Below are positions 1 through 13,619 of a DNA stretch of 64,000 nt, one piece after another. The stretch covers positions 34,510,753 through 34,574,752 of the forward strand of contig NC_034414.1 of the NCBI RefSeq assembly GCF_002078875.1, in the 5' to 3' direction. A program made the position numbers and the translations under genes. The notes under the pieces are model-generated. The model ran no database searches and was not told the origin of the DNA. It worked only from the letters and a program-made list of their open reading frames with translations. This stretch comes from Numida meleagris. Lineage: Eukaryota > Chordata > Aves > Galliformes > Numididae. The first letter of the stretch is position 1, and each line of letters starts with the position of its first letter.

Positions 1-479
1 CCGTTGAATAACATATCACTAAAGCATTTCCAGATAATATTCTCCTTATATCCATATCAATGCCACTAGCATTGTAAAAGTTTTTTTCATATATCTGAGG
101 CAGCATCTCACTAAAGTCTCATGGTCAAAGACTTCCTCAGTTTTGAGTTTCAGCTAAGTAGTTAATATTTGCTGAATCATTTCTTAATTATGACACTGGA
201 ACAAGTTGTTCCCCTACCACCCATGTATCTCCCTCCCACAGATTACTTCCATACTTTGTTATACTTTCCTGATAAAATCTATCAGATTGCATGTACCCCT
301 GTGCCTGATTTTTTTAAAAACATTTTTGTGTTTGAAAAATATTCTGCTTTTCAAGGACAGAGAAAAGAGAAGCCAAATCCCAAGGAGTGATAGAAACTTC
401 TGGATACCATTTCCTGTAGAGAACAGAAAGTGACGCTTAGAAAGATACTGAAGGGAGAAGAGCCTTACTTCCCTCTACT

Positions 480-660
480 TGTAAATATATTATTTAATTA
501 CATTTATTATATAGTACACTTATTATATAATGTAAATATTGTAGTATAATTTATGACTGTCTATAATGTTAACATATATATACATGTAATATGTGTAACT
601 TGTATAATGTATTACATTACAATATGTAATATTCATAACATTAATTAAATGCTAATGAAC
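480..660. repeat. AT-rich low-complexity tract
   Basis: The tract is built almost entirely of A and T with many short TATA, TAATG and ATTACA-type words, partly self-complementary (for example 'gtaatatg' and 'attacattac' variants). It looks like low-complexity spacer rather than a defined element. Confidence 0.6.
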
Positions 661-2809
661 TTAAATCCTCTGTGGATCTTTCAGGGTGCAGATATCTATG
701 CAGACAAACAGAGCTTATGTGGTCATACAGTTCAGAATCAAAGGCAATTGCATATCCTTTAATACTGCCTAGTTTGCACAACTTCTGTAGGCTTGGTACC
801 ATTACAGCCATTCAGTCCATGGCACATCATTGTTTTATTTGATTTTAGTAAGTTCATGTCTGTCTTGAGAACAAAATTTTTTTTTTTAATATCACTTTCA
901 ATTTTGCTTCCACAAAGGTTCAGTGAGAAAGATCTGCTCATTGGAATGGTAACTAACTAAAAGGTTTTGGATGTGATCAGAGCCATAGCTGGATCATTAC
1001 TTTGAGCAGAAAAATACTGATAAAATTGGCGATCTTGTGAAAAGTTGTGATGAGGGAGAGATTGTTTTATTGTGTTCTCAAGTTTTGAATAGGAAGGCAC
1101 AGGAGGATACTAAGCTGTAAGGCAATCCAGTTTAGAATGTGAATTTTAGACCAGTTGAAAAGTCAACCTTGTAAAAAGAGTGAAGTTCTCAACATTGCCT
1201 ATAACGGAGATAGTGCTGTGCAATCACAGTGCAGGCCAGACTGGGCCACCTAAGTTGGTACAGGAATCCAAGGTAGAAATAAAGTACCAGACATAGCACA
1301 GCAGTATGTGAGAGACTCATAGAAAACAATTTTCATCATATTTATTGCAGATCTCTAAACTGGAAAATGAGCAAAGGATAGGAAGGAGCATTACAACTGG
1401 TTCTATAATGTAGGTTATTGTGTTTTCAGCTGTGATGAACATGATAATGAAGTCAGCTGAGCAAGAGCATAAAGGTCCCATGCTGACAAGAAAAAGACAT
1501 CCCTAGGGATAAACTGAGATGTTTTAACAACCACTATAAGTACAGTAATATAGACTAGATCGTTACTAGTGACACTGAAGAAAATAATCAAGTAACAAAA
1601 AAATAATGTTTTAGTTCCAAATATATGTTCCTGGTGTCTCCAAAAGGGAAAATAAATAGAGAATTTAACTTTAGGATTCTGAGAGGACTGTCAGAAAGCA
1701 CATGTGTTTACCAAATTACAGTATGCTGACACAAAGAACAACAGAGAAGAACACCATTTTACTTGGTGCTAAACTGGAAAACTAGATTAGTAATGAGAAG
1801 GAGCAGTCATGTGGCTTCTACGGAGATGGCCAACTAGAATAGTTTGAGATTAAATTTGCATTGTATTGACATTACAGGCATAATTTGCACACAGATAAAG
1901 TCAACACTTCATAAAAGTAAAATTATACAAGTCTGGAATATGTGCCTCCTGATACTTACTTACAAGCCTTAAGTGAGTAATGCTTTCGAATCAGTGCCTT
2001 GAAGGAGACTGGAGGACTAGGGCCCCTGTGTCCAGCTGGGAATCTGAACCATCCAGAATTTAAGGCAGTGATTTTGAAGAAAAAAGTTACTAAGGGATTG
2101 TGAAGCCATGGACATTTTAAAAAATTGATAGTAAACGTCACCACTTTGTTTTCTGTCTCTAAATGAACTATATAGCTGTTTGTAGCGATATTGTAAACTC
2201 TAAACACTCCTAAGGACTTGTAGTAGCCCTAAAATTCATTTATCCTAGTCATGTGTGTGACATGGCTCACAATATTGTACCTCTTGCAAATCTCTTTCCT
2301 ACTCATAAAAACTTACATTCCTAAGGAATGATAGGTAATTAAACTCTATTTGTATTAACATATTTTACCAAGAAATATAATCCTCTAATTAAAAAAAAAT
2401 CTTTTACATTCCCTCCATACCTAAGGTGAAAAATTTTGATTCTTTCAATATTGAAGTTTCATAGATAAGAGATTTGCCTTCAGTGATGGAAAAATTCAGC
2501 AAACTACTTAATAAATGGATATCTTTGAGTAGGAGTTTGAAGCATTTACTTTTTTATATTCATTTTGTAAAATTTTTGCTTCTCATTCTAAACAAAAATC
2601 AGATCTATGATTCCCACATGCTATTTTTACCAACCAAAAGGATAAATTCTGACTTTTTAACAGGCCATGGTGCCACATCCAAAAACAGGGAAGCAACTAA
2701 TCCTACAGAAAAAATGTATGACAATATTTTAGCAGACATTTTTAGCAAGACAATCCATTTTTCTTAGTCAGTATTATTCATTACACAAATATCTTGTCCT
2801 GAGGCAAAA

Positions 2810-2870
2810 CCCTGACTCAGTTAAGGTCGGAAGAAAATCTCCTATCTACTTCAATGAGATGGAGATAACA
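2810..2870 (+). repeat. possible old dispersed repeat remnant (sauropsid type)
   Basis: The words 'gactcagtta', 'ctcctat' and 'acttcaatgagatgga' occur in an order resembling a repeat I remember from turtle, crocodile and bird genomes, whose core reads roughly 'attgacttcaatgg'. The match is from memory, diverged and short, so the family is left unnamed. Chance similarity is possible. Confidence 0.25.
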
Positions 2871-3817
2871 TTTATTTTCAAGCATAATCATTTTTTTCTT
2901 GAAATTCACCCCCACAAGGCAGTTAATTGCTTTACTGAGTAGTGGAATTTTAAGTTTTAAGGATGCATATCATACAAAAACTTGAAACTTTGATGTGAAA
3001 TAAGTGATTACATAGTTTGGCATAATTGCAATATGTCACAAAAAGACAAGCTGTTAAAAACTGCATTAGAGCTGGCAAAGTGAACACCTCTGAAGTACAA
3101 CCAAAATGGTGTCATGCTTGCAACAGCAACACATATGTTCCAGAACATAGATTGGATCAGAAAAAAATAAATGGAGTTTCTTTGTCAAAGAAAGAAATCA
3201 TCTGCTGTTCCACCTAAACACAGCAAAAACTCACTTTATTTATTACCGGATACGGTATTTGTATTGACTACATTCAAAGGAAGAGTGTTTGTAGAGACAT
3301 AGAGCTCAAAAGGGAAAAAAAGGAAACAGAATGAAGGAGTAACATTGGACCTGGATCTGATTTTCAACTACAACAGCTGTTACGCTGCCCAGTGGTTAGC
3401 ATGGCTCATAGCTGCCCTGTTCCCTTCCCACTTGAAAAAGTTTCTAGAGAACAACTTCTGCTCCCACTAGTGTTTCTGGAACTTCTGATTTTATTATTAC
3501 CTTTAATTATACAAAATTCCTGACTTTCACTTAACAAATTAACCTTAGTAAGCCTTTCCTGGATTTATAGCTGGACTAGCAACTGCATATTGTATTTTCT
3601 CAAATTCTTTCACGATCAGTTCTTAATCAGTGACTAGATGTGAGCTTGTACAGAGAGTCTGTAGTCTCTGTACATCACTGCTTACTTAGCTGAGTCTCTC
3701 AGTGAAGGCTAGTCTGCATTTTCAAGTAGTACGTGTGTAACAATTTCAAGTTCTCTTCCATAAGTTTTGTTTATAGGCTTCCTAAAGTATCACAGGCAGC
3801 CTTATTGCCTTTCACTC

Positions 3818-3831
3818 TTTTTTTTTTTTTT
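3818..3831. repeat. poly-T run (14)
   Basis: Uninterrupted run of 14 T. No retrotransposon body is recognisable next to it, so it is probably simple sequence. Confidence 0.8.
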
Positions 3832-6125
3832 GGCTAATGTCTAGACATGCTTACATAAAGTCACATACAGACCTCTCATTTCCTTGTTATTTCCTTGCAT
3901 TAGCAATTTCCGTATATACTGTCCTGAGCACTCTGAAGCAACCTGCAATGCACATTGAAGAAATCAGATTATTAGCCAGCTCATTCAGACATGCATGTGC
4001 CAATTCTGGTTACTGTAAATAACACATTATTATTATAGCATTTCAGCTAGCATACCATATTGGCTCGCTTCTAAAACCGACTGGGAAACAGCATGACAAG
4101 AAACAAATACAACATGCATCATACTCCACAGCAAGCCTAAAATGGACTTTGACAATTTGCAGGGCCAAAACAGTTGGAAAAGCTTAAGGTTTTGCATTCA
4201 TCTGACTAGATTACAAAGACAAGAGAGCATTACCTCACACAGAAAAGATAGGTCATCTTCTTTCCTCCCAAACCATTTTTTCTTGAAGTTTAACTTACAG
4301 ATCCCCAAAGCTGTAATTTCCATCAACTGGGCTTAGAACCCTTCCTCTAACAAGAGGTTTCCTTCAGACAGAGCCTGCAGAATTTATACATTCAGTATGA
4401 AATCACATGTTATTTCAAGTCTGTTGCCTTGCTTTTTTGCATGTGTGTACACAATCACTTATGGAGGAGGAAGAACAATCTACTGTAAAGATTCTACCTA
4501 AGAGATGAAATTTTACCTACAGGATCTGCCTTGTTTTCCTTTGTGGTTCTATTTCCTAGTCTATTTTGTTTTGTTTGTCTCTGTAGTTTTCCTACCCATA
4601 TTCTGGTGATTTTGCTTCTGCAGATTTTTGTCACCTGGCCTTATCAACAACTTTCTTTTTCTCCCCTGAGATACTGATAGTAGATCTTAGAACAGCTTGC
4701 TACTCTACTGCTCAGGCCTTTATAGGTCTGCCAACATAAATAGCCTCATAGGCTACCTTTTAGAATACGTGTATACACAAGCCCATTATTTGATCATAAT
4801 CAAATAGTGCATGTTCCCATTATTATCAAGAATGTAGTCAGGTTAGTATATATTTAACAGAAATTACATTTATATAATTAAAAATCTCCAGAGTAGTAGT
4901 TCACAGTCTGGTCTTCAGGTGACCCATCATCAATGAAGAAAATGCACTGAAGAAATCTCATGTATTTAGAATAACCTCAGTCACAAAACTGACAATATGG
5001 CTTGTACTTGGCTACAAGATATATAGAGTTTCTGTTGGACAGTTGTTCCAAAATGTTCATTAATTTTGCTTTGTAGAACATCTACAGATCTTAAAGTAAC
5101 ATTCGTAAATTTTTACATTGTTTATTCAACTTTGTCCCTAATGAAGTCACACTAAGTGTTAATTTAGTAATTACCTGGAATGAATCATTTAAATTGAACA
5201 GTGTTTTATTTAAAATCCATTCACACCTAGACTAGCCACATCTTCTGAAATTAAGACAGGAATCTTTTAAAAACAAGACATAGATCTTCAGAAGAGATCA
5301 GAAAAGAAAGTTCACATAACAGTTAGAGCTTCCAGCTATATGAAGTCATCTGACCTTTCCACTGTACATTTGAGAATTCATCCCAGCTTGGGAAGGAAGA
5401 ATAGATACTTCCCAGAGTGGTGTCTCTTCTCTGCTAGACCCTGGTACAAGACTGTTAGGAGGAATTTTCCATGTCAATTAAAAGGCATTTGATGGCAAGG
5501 GAAAAAGCTTGCACCATCCAAGAACTTTTAAATAATGCTAAACTCTCCCTACTCATGTTTGTCTTCTGCATGCCCTTAGGCCATCAACCACAGCTTGCTT
5601 ACAATGCAAACAATTAGTACACTAAGTGCTTTTCACTATTTATTAAGAGTAGATAATGAGAAGCAATAAACTATAAAACTGTGTGATTTTGGACTTTCCT
5701 TTTTTATTTGTTGCACTAATTTTATCAATTTCACATTCATTTCTTTCAGAAGTATGCAGACTTATAAATGATCTACATTCTGCATTCAAAGAGGAAGAAT
5801 TCAAGCCTGTGAGGTGTGTAGCTCAGGGAATGACTGCTTTAAGTTTTTTCACAGGTACTTAGAACACTGCAGGTAGTATCGTAAACATGTATAGGTGTTT
5901 CCTGTAAGATTATACAAGATTCTTATGAGCAGAAATATGTGGAACTGTCATTGGCTCTTAGCAGCAGGCCTCAATAGTCAAAAGGTATAGTTTATTAAAG
6001 GGTGCCTGCACTGATCAATGCAGAAACAATGGAATTGAGATCTTTCTCTTTTTATACAGAAATAAATATTTTCAATGAAGGCACTGTGTGTTCAATACTT
6101 TTATAATTTCCCCAAATGAAATATA

Positions 6126-6168
6126 CTGACTTCCATTATAAAATTGGCCTGACTTCCATCATAAAATT
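6126..6168. repeat. 23-bp tandem duplication
   Basis: The 20-base word beginning 'ctgacttccat' at 6126 recurs at 6149 with one substitution (T to C). The repeat period is 23 bp, with 'ggc' between copies. This is a simple local duplication. Confidence 0.85.
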
Positions 6169-7354
6169 TAAATGGTATGTGCAAGCAGAGGAGAAACTGA
6201 ATGAAATCTACACAGCATGAAACGATATAGGACTACATATAATACAGATGTAACTGTGGTATATTCAGGCAAGTATACTTCATGCCAGTTCACCTAGACA
6301 TTTTGTCTACATTTAATTTCCAGCTTGATGTACAAAACAGCTTTGAGGTACTTAACCATTTAGAGTTATAAATGTTCTTTCATTTTAAAGAAACTATAAG
6401 TAGAAATACTGCGCGTGTTCAGTCCAGGCATTTCCAACTTCAAATGTTCTTCAGACAAACATTGCTAAATGTTAATGTGCTATCACATTCAATATCCTAA
6501 AAAACTGCAAAGCCTGATAGCCAATTCATTTCAGTATCAATTAACAACACAAAATCTTGGCCCCATATTTAAATAGTTGAAATTATAAATTGCTAATACA
6601 GGTAACAGAGTATAATTGGAACATTTCTTGGTGTGAAATGGTGGTGTCTTCTTTTTTAGTCCCTTGTACCTGTAAATCATTCCAGATAACACATCTTAAA
6701 ACTGAAGTGACAGGACTGACGAACAAATTCACACAGACTTAGTGTAACTCTTCACACTATATTCCATTGAGTGTTGCAATATATGTCAATTAATACTTCT
6801 CCTTTACCTTACAAAAGTTTGAACACATTTTGTCCCTTCCAAATTATTTTGAAAATTCTGTCACTTAATAATAATAAAAATCTGAGAAGATCAATTGTTT
6901 TTTACATTTTTAGCATCAGAAAACAACCATGTGTCAATTCTGAGACAATTTCTGAAATTGTATTTCTGTAATAAGTATGATAGAAAGGACAGGTTCATGC
7001 TAATTTGTAAGAAGTCTATTGTAGCATTTAAAAAGACTCATTTTTCTTTTTTTCTCAGTATTTAATTTAGGTATTTTATATAATGCTTTCATTTTTTTTC
7101 TAACTTCAAACTCATACTCGCTAACTGCTGTAAAAGCATTTGTAATTTGTGCTTTGCTAATCTCAACACTTCATGACTGGCACATAAGAATTCTTAGGAA
7201 ATCTTAGTAGTTCAGAGTTACTATGAGGTCTCCCCTTACCCAGATTCCCTTTCCTTAAAACATAACCCACAAGAACAGCTATTCTAAAAATCCATATTCT
7301 AAAATGTATAACTCATGTTATACATAATAGTTACTGAAAATAAATTACATTTTA

Positions 7355-7384
7355 AAATGGCATTAAATGACATTAAATGGCATT
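7355..7384. repeat. 10-bp tandem triplication
   Basis: Three adjacent copies of 'aaatgrcatt', with the middle copy differing at one base. Confidence 0.85.
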
Positions 7385-10372
7385 ATTTAATTACTTTCTA
7401 ATTTGCAAGATTAATTCATCCAATTTTCTCCTGAAAAAAAACCACATTCTAAAACAATGGGCCAGCAGAAGACAGGCAGAATATTTAAATTCTATGTAAG
7501 ATCTTTAAACAGACCAGTGTCTTTATTCTCTGCAAATTTATCAGAACAGATAACAATCTACTTCACTAGAAATACACCAATGTCATGTAGTTCTTTGTTT
7601 CTAAGATTGTCTCAGATGTTTTCTCCAGTTGCCCTCTGTGAAAACTGATTTTAGAATCTCATGTGTATGTGTCAGGCAAGATCACATAATGCAATGCTTA
7701 ATTATTAGAAGTGATTTCTAAGGGCAGGTGGCTGAATGATGAATAATTTGAGAAGAGGATTGAGTCAAAACAGCTATGAGAACATATGTGAGGATATTTA
7801 GACATTCTCAGACTGCAAGTGCAAAAAGAAAACATCAGGAACAGTGGTTTGTACTGAGCACCATCTTCAAAAGAAACCAGCTGTTGGCAGAATATGTGGA
7901 CTTTAACAAGCAATATCACTTCTTGGAGCATATAGTCTGCATATTAGTCTCAACATCTTCTCTGTCCATACTGTCACTATACACTTCGAGATGGCTTATG
8001 GTCCAAGCCACAGTGATCTAATATATAGGAACATACAGGAAAATCAGCACATCAATTACATAATACAATTTAATAAATGACTATATCATAAAAGATTTCT
8101 ACATTAGCTCATTTGAAATTTTTTTATATGTAATGTTAAATATCAAATCTTATTTCACAATTTCTACATGTTTAATAAAGTGTTGAATATTTAAAAAATG
8201 AACACATAATTTTTGTGATGACCGACTGAATAAATAATAAATTATAAAATATCACTTCCTATTTTTTCTACTTACAATCTTTGTTAACACTGCTTATATG
8301 TTTATATAAAAATAAAATTACTTTGCAAAAAAAATTACTTCTATTAATACTATTGACTTACCATTTTTGCAGCTGTCAGTGACACTAACTTGCACTGCAG
8401 CTTTGACTTTTTCAAGCTCTCACATTTCTAATGATAACCAGAGGGACTAATTTGAGTAACACTTAAATCAGAAGAAACATACATTGCTAAGTAAGCAATT
8501 AATAGAGACAACTCTCCCTATAATGTGAAGGAATAATACAGTGGTAGCTGCTTCTGAACTCCTCAGCATGAATAAAAAACAAATGTTATGGTATTTAAAT
8601 AGTTTTAGCAATTCTTTTTATTTTTTTTCCTGCAACTGTGGCAAAAACAGTAATGGTTTGAATAATTGTTTAAACAAATAAGTAATAGGAGTAAAAGAAT
8701 TCATACAATAATAATGAACACACATACAATGTTAAATGTTTACAGCATTTTGAAACAACACATGCTACATAAAATAAAATTTCCTATTTATCTTATCTTA
8801 ATCCCTTGTATACCACAACATAATTGTTTTTTTTTTTAGTTTATTAATTATTATTATTTGGTTTATTATAGTTGGTTTTTTTTTGACACAAACTCTGAAA
8901 AGTAAGAAAATGAAATCAAAATACTTAGTATTGTTTTTTTCAGTTCACCTACAAGTATACACTTTCTGTACACAACACTATTTCCTCCCTACTCAGGAGC
9001 AGACAAATGTTATAGCAGCAGAAAATGTGTTTTAGCAAGTATCAGTGCACAGAAGAGTTGCTGTTACTAAAGGCTCAGTGAAAAGCTGGAAAACCTTGAC
9101 AAACAGAAATAAGGGTGCAGAAAATTTCATAATACCTTTGATTTTGATGACAGATGAGTCCTTGTCCTATCAAGTTCATACAACATTGACAATATGGTCT
9201 AATATCTATTTCCAGTATCCAATTAACCACAGAACTCTTGGTAAGACAGAATGTTATATTTACAATGATAGCTCTTAAATTCTGTCTTAGAACTGCTCAA
9301 TATTTGGTCTTGAGAGTGCTGCCAATCAAATATAAAAAAAGGCAGCGTTCAAGACAGCTGGATGCCATTTCAAAAGAGACTAAAAGAAAACACCGTAAAT
9401 ACTGTTATCAAAATAGATTAGAATGCTCTACACTCTATGAGAAGAAAAATGGGAAGGACTAAGCTTTGCCACAGCTCTAGGAGGAGACTGGATCATGTTT
9501 GTCTAAAGTGAAAAGATGTCTATTTAATTGTCATTACTGTATTTTAAACTAATTGAAATAAGATCATACCACTCCTTAATTATTACAAATCAAGTTTCTG
9601 TTCATAAAGCACAATATTAATATTTTCCTTTTTCCCCCAACTCATTACCTCCTCCCAAATATTTTCCACCTTGAAATTTTGTTCAAGTTATACACTTCAA
9701 AATTACAAGCAATTTTTAATGTACTTAATCTTCCATATTAAACAAGTGGAATTTAAATTCTCATTTCCTTGATGCTCTGTTTTATGTTAAACAAATTGAG
9801 GATTATGCATTGATGGTATAAATATACATATAATCACTTCTTTAATTATGCATATGATTGCTGCCTAACTTCATAATATATTCCTACAGTTACTGCAGAA
9901 CTAGAAGATTTTAATTTTCAAACTGTTTTTACCATTACTAATTTTCTTTCATTTCAGAACATTATATTAAGCACATTGAAGAGAAGAACTTTAATGGCTT
10001 TGGCATTTACTTATCTACATATTTATTATTTTTTTCTGTTTTATGTTTTCTGATGACAATTTTGAGCTGTTTGAAAGAAATGTAATCTAGAAATAGTATT
10101 ATATAAGCAGTTATTCTTCTGTAAATACTGGAAGGAAGGACTTGCAGGGTCATAATGATTGCATCTTCATATTACAATAAAAGATATAATACTTCAGAAA
10201 AGTGAGCCTGAGCAGACTAAGATTTATGTTACAGACAATCAGTTCTTGCTGCCATTGTATCTCAACAGTATTACTTGAGGATAATTGTTTATAAACATGC
10301 TTGGCAAAAAAATGTAATAGTGAATAAAACTATGTTAAACCCAAAGGTACTTGTATGTGTGTGTATAGATAT

Positions 10373-11230
10373 TTAAGCAGATATCACAGTCATAAAAATT
10401 GACAGCCTCCATTCTATTCTGGAAGCTGAGGAAAACTGCCTCAGCTTTTCACACATGCCAAAGGCCACCACCACCTGTGGGCACACTGCTTTCGTGCTCA
10501 GTTCAGTTCTAAAATATTTTCCATCTGGAAAGCTCACATCACCCAATAACAGAGGCACTGCATCTTTCTGGTTTCTGAGTGCTATGTGGGAAGGCTGTGC
10601 CTCCACAGGTGTATGGAGGGCAGGAGCAAGGTCTGGCTGCGGCCCTCAGACAGGGAGGGCCTCTGGGCCCCCAGCTGCAGCAGGTTCCAAACAGGAAGCA
10701 GGACCTGAAGCAGAGGGTTTGCCTATAGAGCTGAGGTAAGACACATCAGTAGATATTAAGGTAACTTGACATCTGGGCTATTTGGCTGACTTTACAGATG
10801 GAAGACATTTTTAATGGAAGGGGGAAAACATTGAAGAGAGAGATGGTAAATCTGAACTAACTCTCTCTCAGTTAAAATTTGCTAGACAATACATTTGAGC
10901 CTGCTGTGACTAGCTGGTACTAAGCTGTGCTGCAGGACGCCGTAGGTGCCAAAAGGAAGAGCTGGGCAGGCAGAACTGTGTGGTCTTTGGCTTGGCAGCA
11001 CTCTGGATGGTGGAACTGTTCAGCTGTCAGCACACAGGATGGGACTACGCATAGGTGAGGCAGCTGAGCCAACCTGCCTGCTTTCTGCTGCTAGTTCAGC
11101 CCCATGTTCTCATCTTCTCCTGGCTGTGCGTTTCCCTGTTTACCCCTTGTTGACTGGTGCTTCTCTGACCTCTCCCTGGGCCAATTCAGTTAATTAAACC
11201 ACTAACAAACTAACCCAACCAAAAAAGCAA
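10373..11230 (+). other. GC-richer block, possible non-coding exon or old repeat
   Basis: This block is clearly richer in G and C than its surroundings, especially 10600-10740 and 10920-11110. A consensus-like splice donor, 'ctgag' followed by 'gtaaga', lies at about 10729-10740. A second donor-like 'ataggtgagg' lies near 11050. An open frame covers 10455-10739 (94 codons, closed by the TAA inside that donor), but its protein resembles nothing I know and overlaps an open frame on the other strand. It could be an exon of a non-coding transcript, an old unrecognised transposon, or just a compositional fluctuation. No CpG island is present. Confidence 0.2.
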
Positions 11231-12358
11231 ATTGCTTTCTGCTGGATTAATGAGTTAGTTTACTGACAGGTCAGGTATGCGCCAGAGCTGGAATGTGAAG
11301 GAGAGGAGAATGGGACTGCTCCTTTCAGCATCAGGAAGCTGTTAAGTCTACTCAGTTGCTCCTAAAGTATACTCTTTAGACAGTGGTGTGACAATGCTGA
11401 TAAGGAAATCAAAAGACTAACCCCTGCTGAAAGGGATGTTCCTCCTACTTCCTTCCTCCTCAGCCTTGCTTTGTGCTTCTTCTAGTGCTAATCCTACCAC
11501 CAGCTAGTTTGGGGGAGATTATTGCATTCCTTTGTTTGTTGGGATGGCTTTCTAACCAGCTGGCTGCAGGATTGGATGATGGTAGGGAAGCAATGCAAAT
11601 GTGTGCCTAGACTTCCTCCTCCTGCGTGTAGGTTAGCCTTTGAATTGTCTTAACTGCTTTGTTAGGCTGCACTCTGTGGTTCTGTTGGCTAATTATTGGG
11701 AGCAGCTGAACCCCGGAGAAAGATGAAAGCACATCACACAGGCCCTGCAAATTGTTAGTGGGAAGGCTCTGACAACTGAGGAGGAGGATGATTTGTATGG
11801 TCTTCTAGCTAAACTGCAGAGTTTCAGGTATGAAAGACTTATCCACGTGACTGAAAACTAGAAGAAAGAGGTCATGAAGTAGTAGTGACAGCTGCTGTAA
11901 TGGATAAGACTGGCTTCATTACCAGCTAGGAGTTGCGTGGTAGCAATAGCTCACTTAAGAATTATCAGCAGTTATGGAAGCATGATTGGTAAAACTGACT
12001 AAAAGTGTGTATTACGTGTACACATAGGCTTACAAGAAACCCAGGGTCCACAGTCCAATATCTCAGTGCATTTTGGTAGTAATGAAACCTGCAAATATGG
12101 GTTATCAGTGAAAATATAATGTGGCTTACCTATGTTGAAATGGTTGTGGAAATACTGCACCACAGCTGGGAGTATATTTTGAACTCAGAGTTGATTCCAG
12201 ACTGTTCATCGGTGAAGACATCTATGTTTGAATTATTTGGCTATAAATGAAGAAAAGTCTTTTGCATTTTGAATTTCAAAAACCCAAGGGAGGTATGAAT
12301 AGTATTGAGTTTATGTTCACTGTTTCTGGTTGGGAGTTATGCTAAAGGCAGCATGAGG

Positions 12359-12375
12359 TTTTTTTTTTTTTTTTT
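12359..12375. repeat. poly-T run (17)
   Basis: Uninterrupted run of 17 T with no recognisable retrotransposon attached. Confidence 0.85.
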
Positions 12376-13229
12376 AATTTGGGAAAAGCACATGTTACAA
12401 CTGGCTCATGCCTGGTCTTACAAAGACAGGGATAAATTCCCCAAAACCTTATGTACTAGTCTTTCCCAGATACACATTCTGCTTCTAAAAACAACTAACA
12501 TTTTCCCTGAGGACTTTTTTCTCCCTTGATCTTCTGTTGCATAACCCTGGAAGTTTCTGTCACAGAACAACTACTGTGTCTTTGATGGACAGAGTGGACC
12601 TACACTCAGTCGGTCATCCTGACCATGCAATAGAGAGCGTACTTAAAGAATCAGAAGCATATAACGCATAGAATAAACACAGTGTTGAGTATCTTTTATC
12701 AGAGCATCAGAGACACCTCTTCCAATTGTTCATGAAACACTTTTATGAGTGATTCTGTGAGTGTTGGATAAGATTTCAGAAAATTTCATGTAAGGTTATA
12801 GGTTACAATATGCAGATTCTTCACTAGATAATTTACTACGGGACTGAGTAGCTATCCATACCTAATCTGTGTTGATGGATCTTTAGAAATACAACTAACA
12901 GTAGAACTACAAGTATTACAGAAACACAAAATGTAGAATTTTCAAGTCTTCCCAAAACTGCTGTATCGTGCAGGCTTTGAAATAAATTGCTGGAGAGCAT
13001 GGTACTTGCCTGTGTTACAGCAAAATTTGGCAATTAAACCATATCAAATGACTTAAAATATGCGCCTAGGACTTGCATTTGATGGCTGTCAGAACTTTCA
13101 TTCAGACCTAAATAGATTAGCATTTCTTGGGAATACACAATGCTTGGACACTTAAAATACACTTTGGTTTACCTTTTACTGCTCCCATTAGAGCAGTATA
13201 TTTGCCACAAAGTAAAGCCGATTACTTTC

Positions 13230-13251
13230 AAACAACAACAACAAACAACAC
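13230..13251. repeat. (CAA)n short simple repeat
   Basis: CAA/ACA units with one extra A, followed by an A/G-rich stretch. A short microsatellite-like tract. Confidence 0.8.
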
Positions 13252-13318
13252 AAGAAAAAAGAGAAGAAAAAGGTGGCATTGTGTTTTCCATGGTAATAAA
13301 GTGTTTGCATACATTATC

Positions 13319-13341
13319 TCACCTAGGGAATTCCTAGGTGA
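13319..13341. repeat. near-palindrome, 9-bp arms and 5-nt centre
   Basis: Left arm 'tcacctagg' and right arm 'cctaggtga' are exact reverse complements around 'gaatt'. The site sits in non-coding DNA. A chance hairpin is possible. Confidence 0.8.
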
Positions 13342-13591
13342 AGTAATTCATATGCTGGAATTTAGAAAACAGTAAGGCTGCTGTGGAGAGGGAAGCAAAG
13401 AAGAGAGGCATAAGGATATGGCAAATAAAAGTATTGGATGAAAAATAAATGCAACTGGGTAGATGTATACAGATTTTTTGGAATTTGCGTTCAAGCTTTG
13501 TGAATAATTGCTTAGCAAGTTAGCATTCAAAAAATCAAATTCAAGAACACTTCATATGATTATATAAATATTTATTGTGTAAACATAGATA

Positions 13592-13619
13592 ATATATCTA
13601 TATCTATAGATAGATATAT
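13592..13619. repeat. AT-rich inverted repeat
   Basis: Arms 'atatatctat' and 'atagatatat' pair perfectly at 10 bp. The core is made of TATC/GATA-type words, so this is simple-sequence DNA able to form a weak hairpin. Confidence 0.75.

Larger units (their letters stand above)
1..10372. other. AT-rich non-coding DNA, no gene recognised
   Basis: This stretch has no open frame of convincing length or composition and no CR1 copy. It contains an AT-rich low-complexity patch (about 480-660), a T run (3818-3831), a patch resembling an old dispersed repeat (about 2810-2870), a 23-bp tandem duplication (6126-6168) and a triplicated 10-mer (7355-7384). The short open frames are scattered over both strands and none resembles a known protein. 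Intron or intergenic spacer of a vertebrate genome is the simplest reading. Confidence 0.7.
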
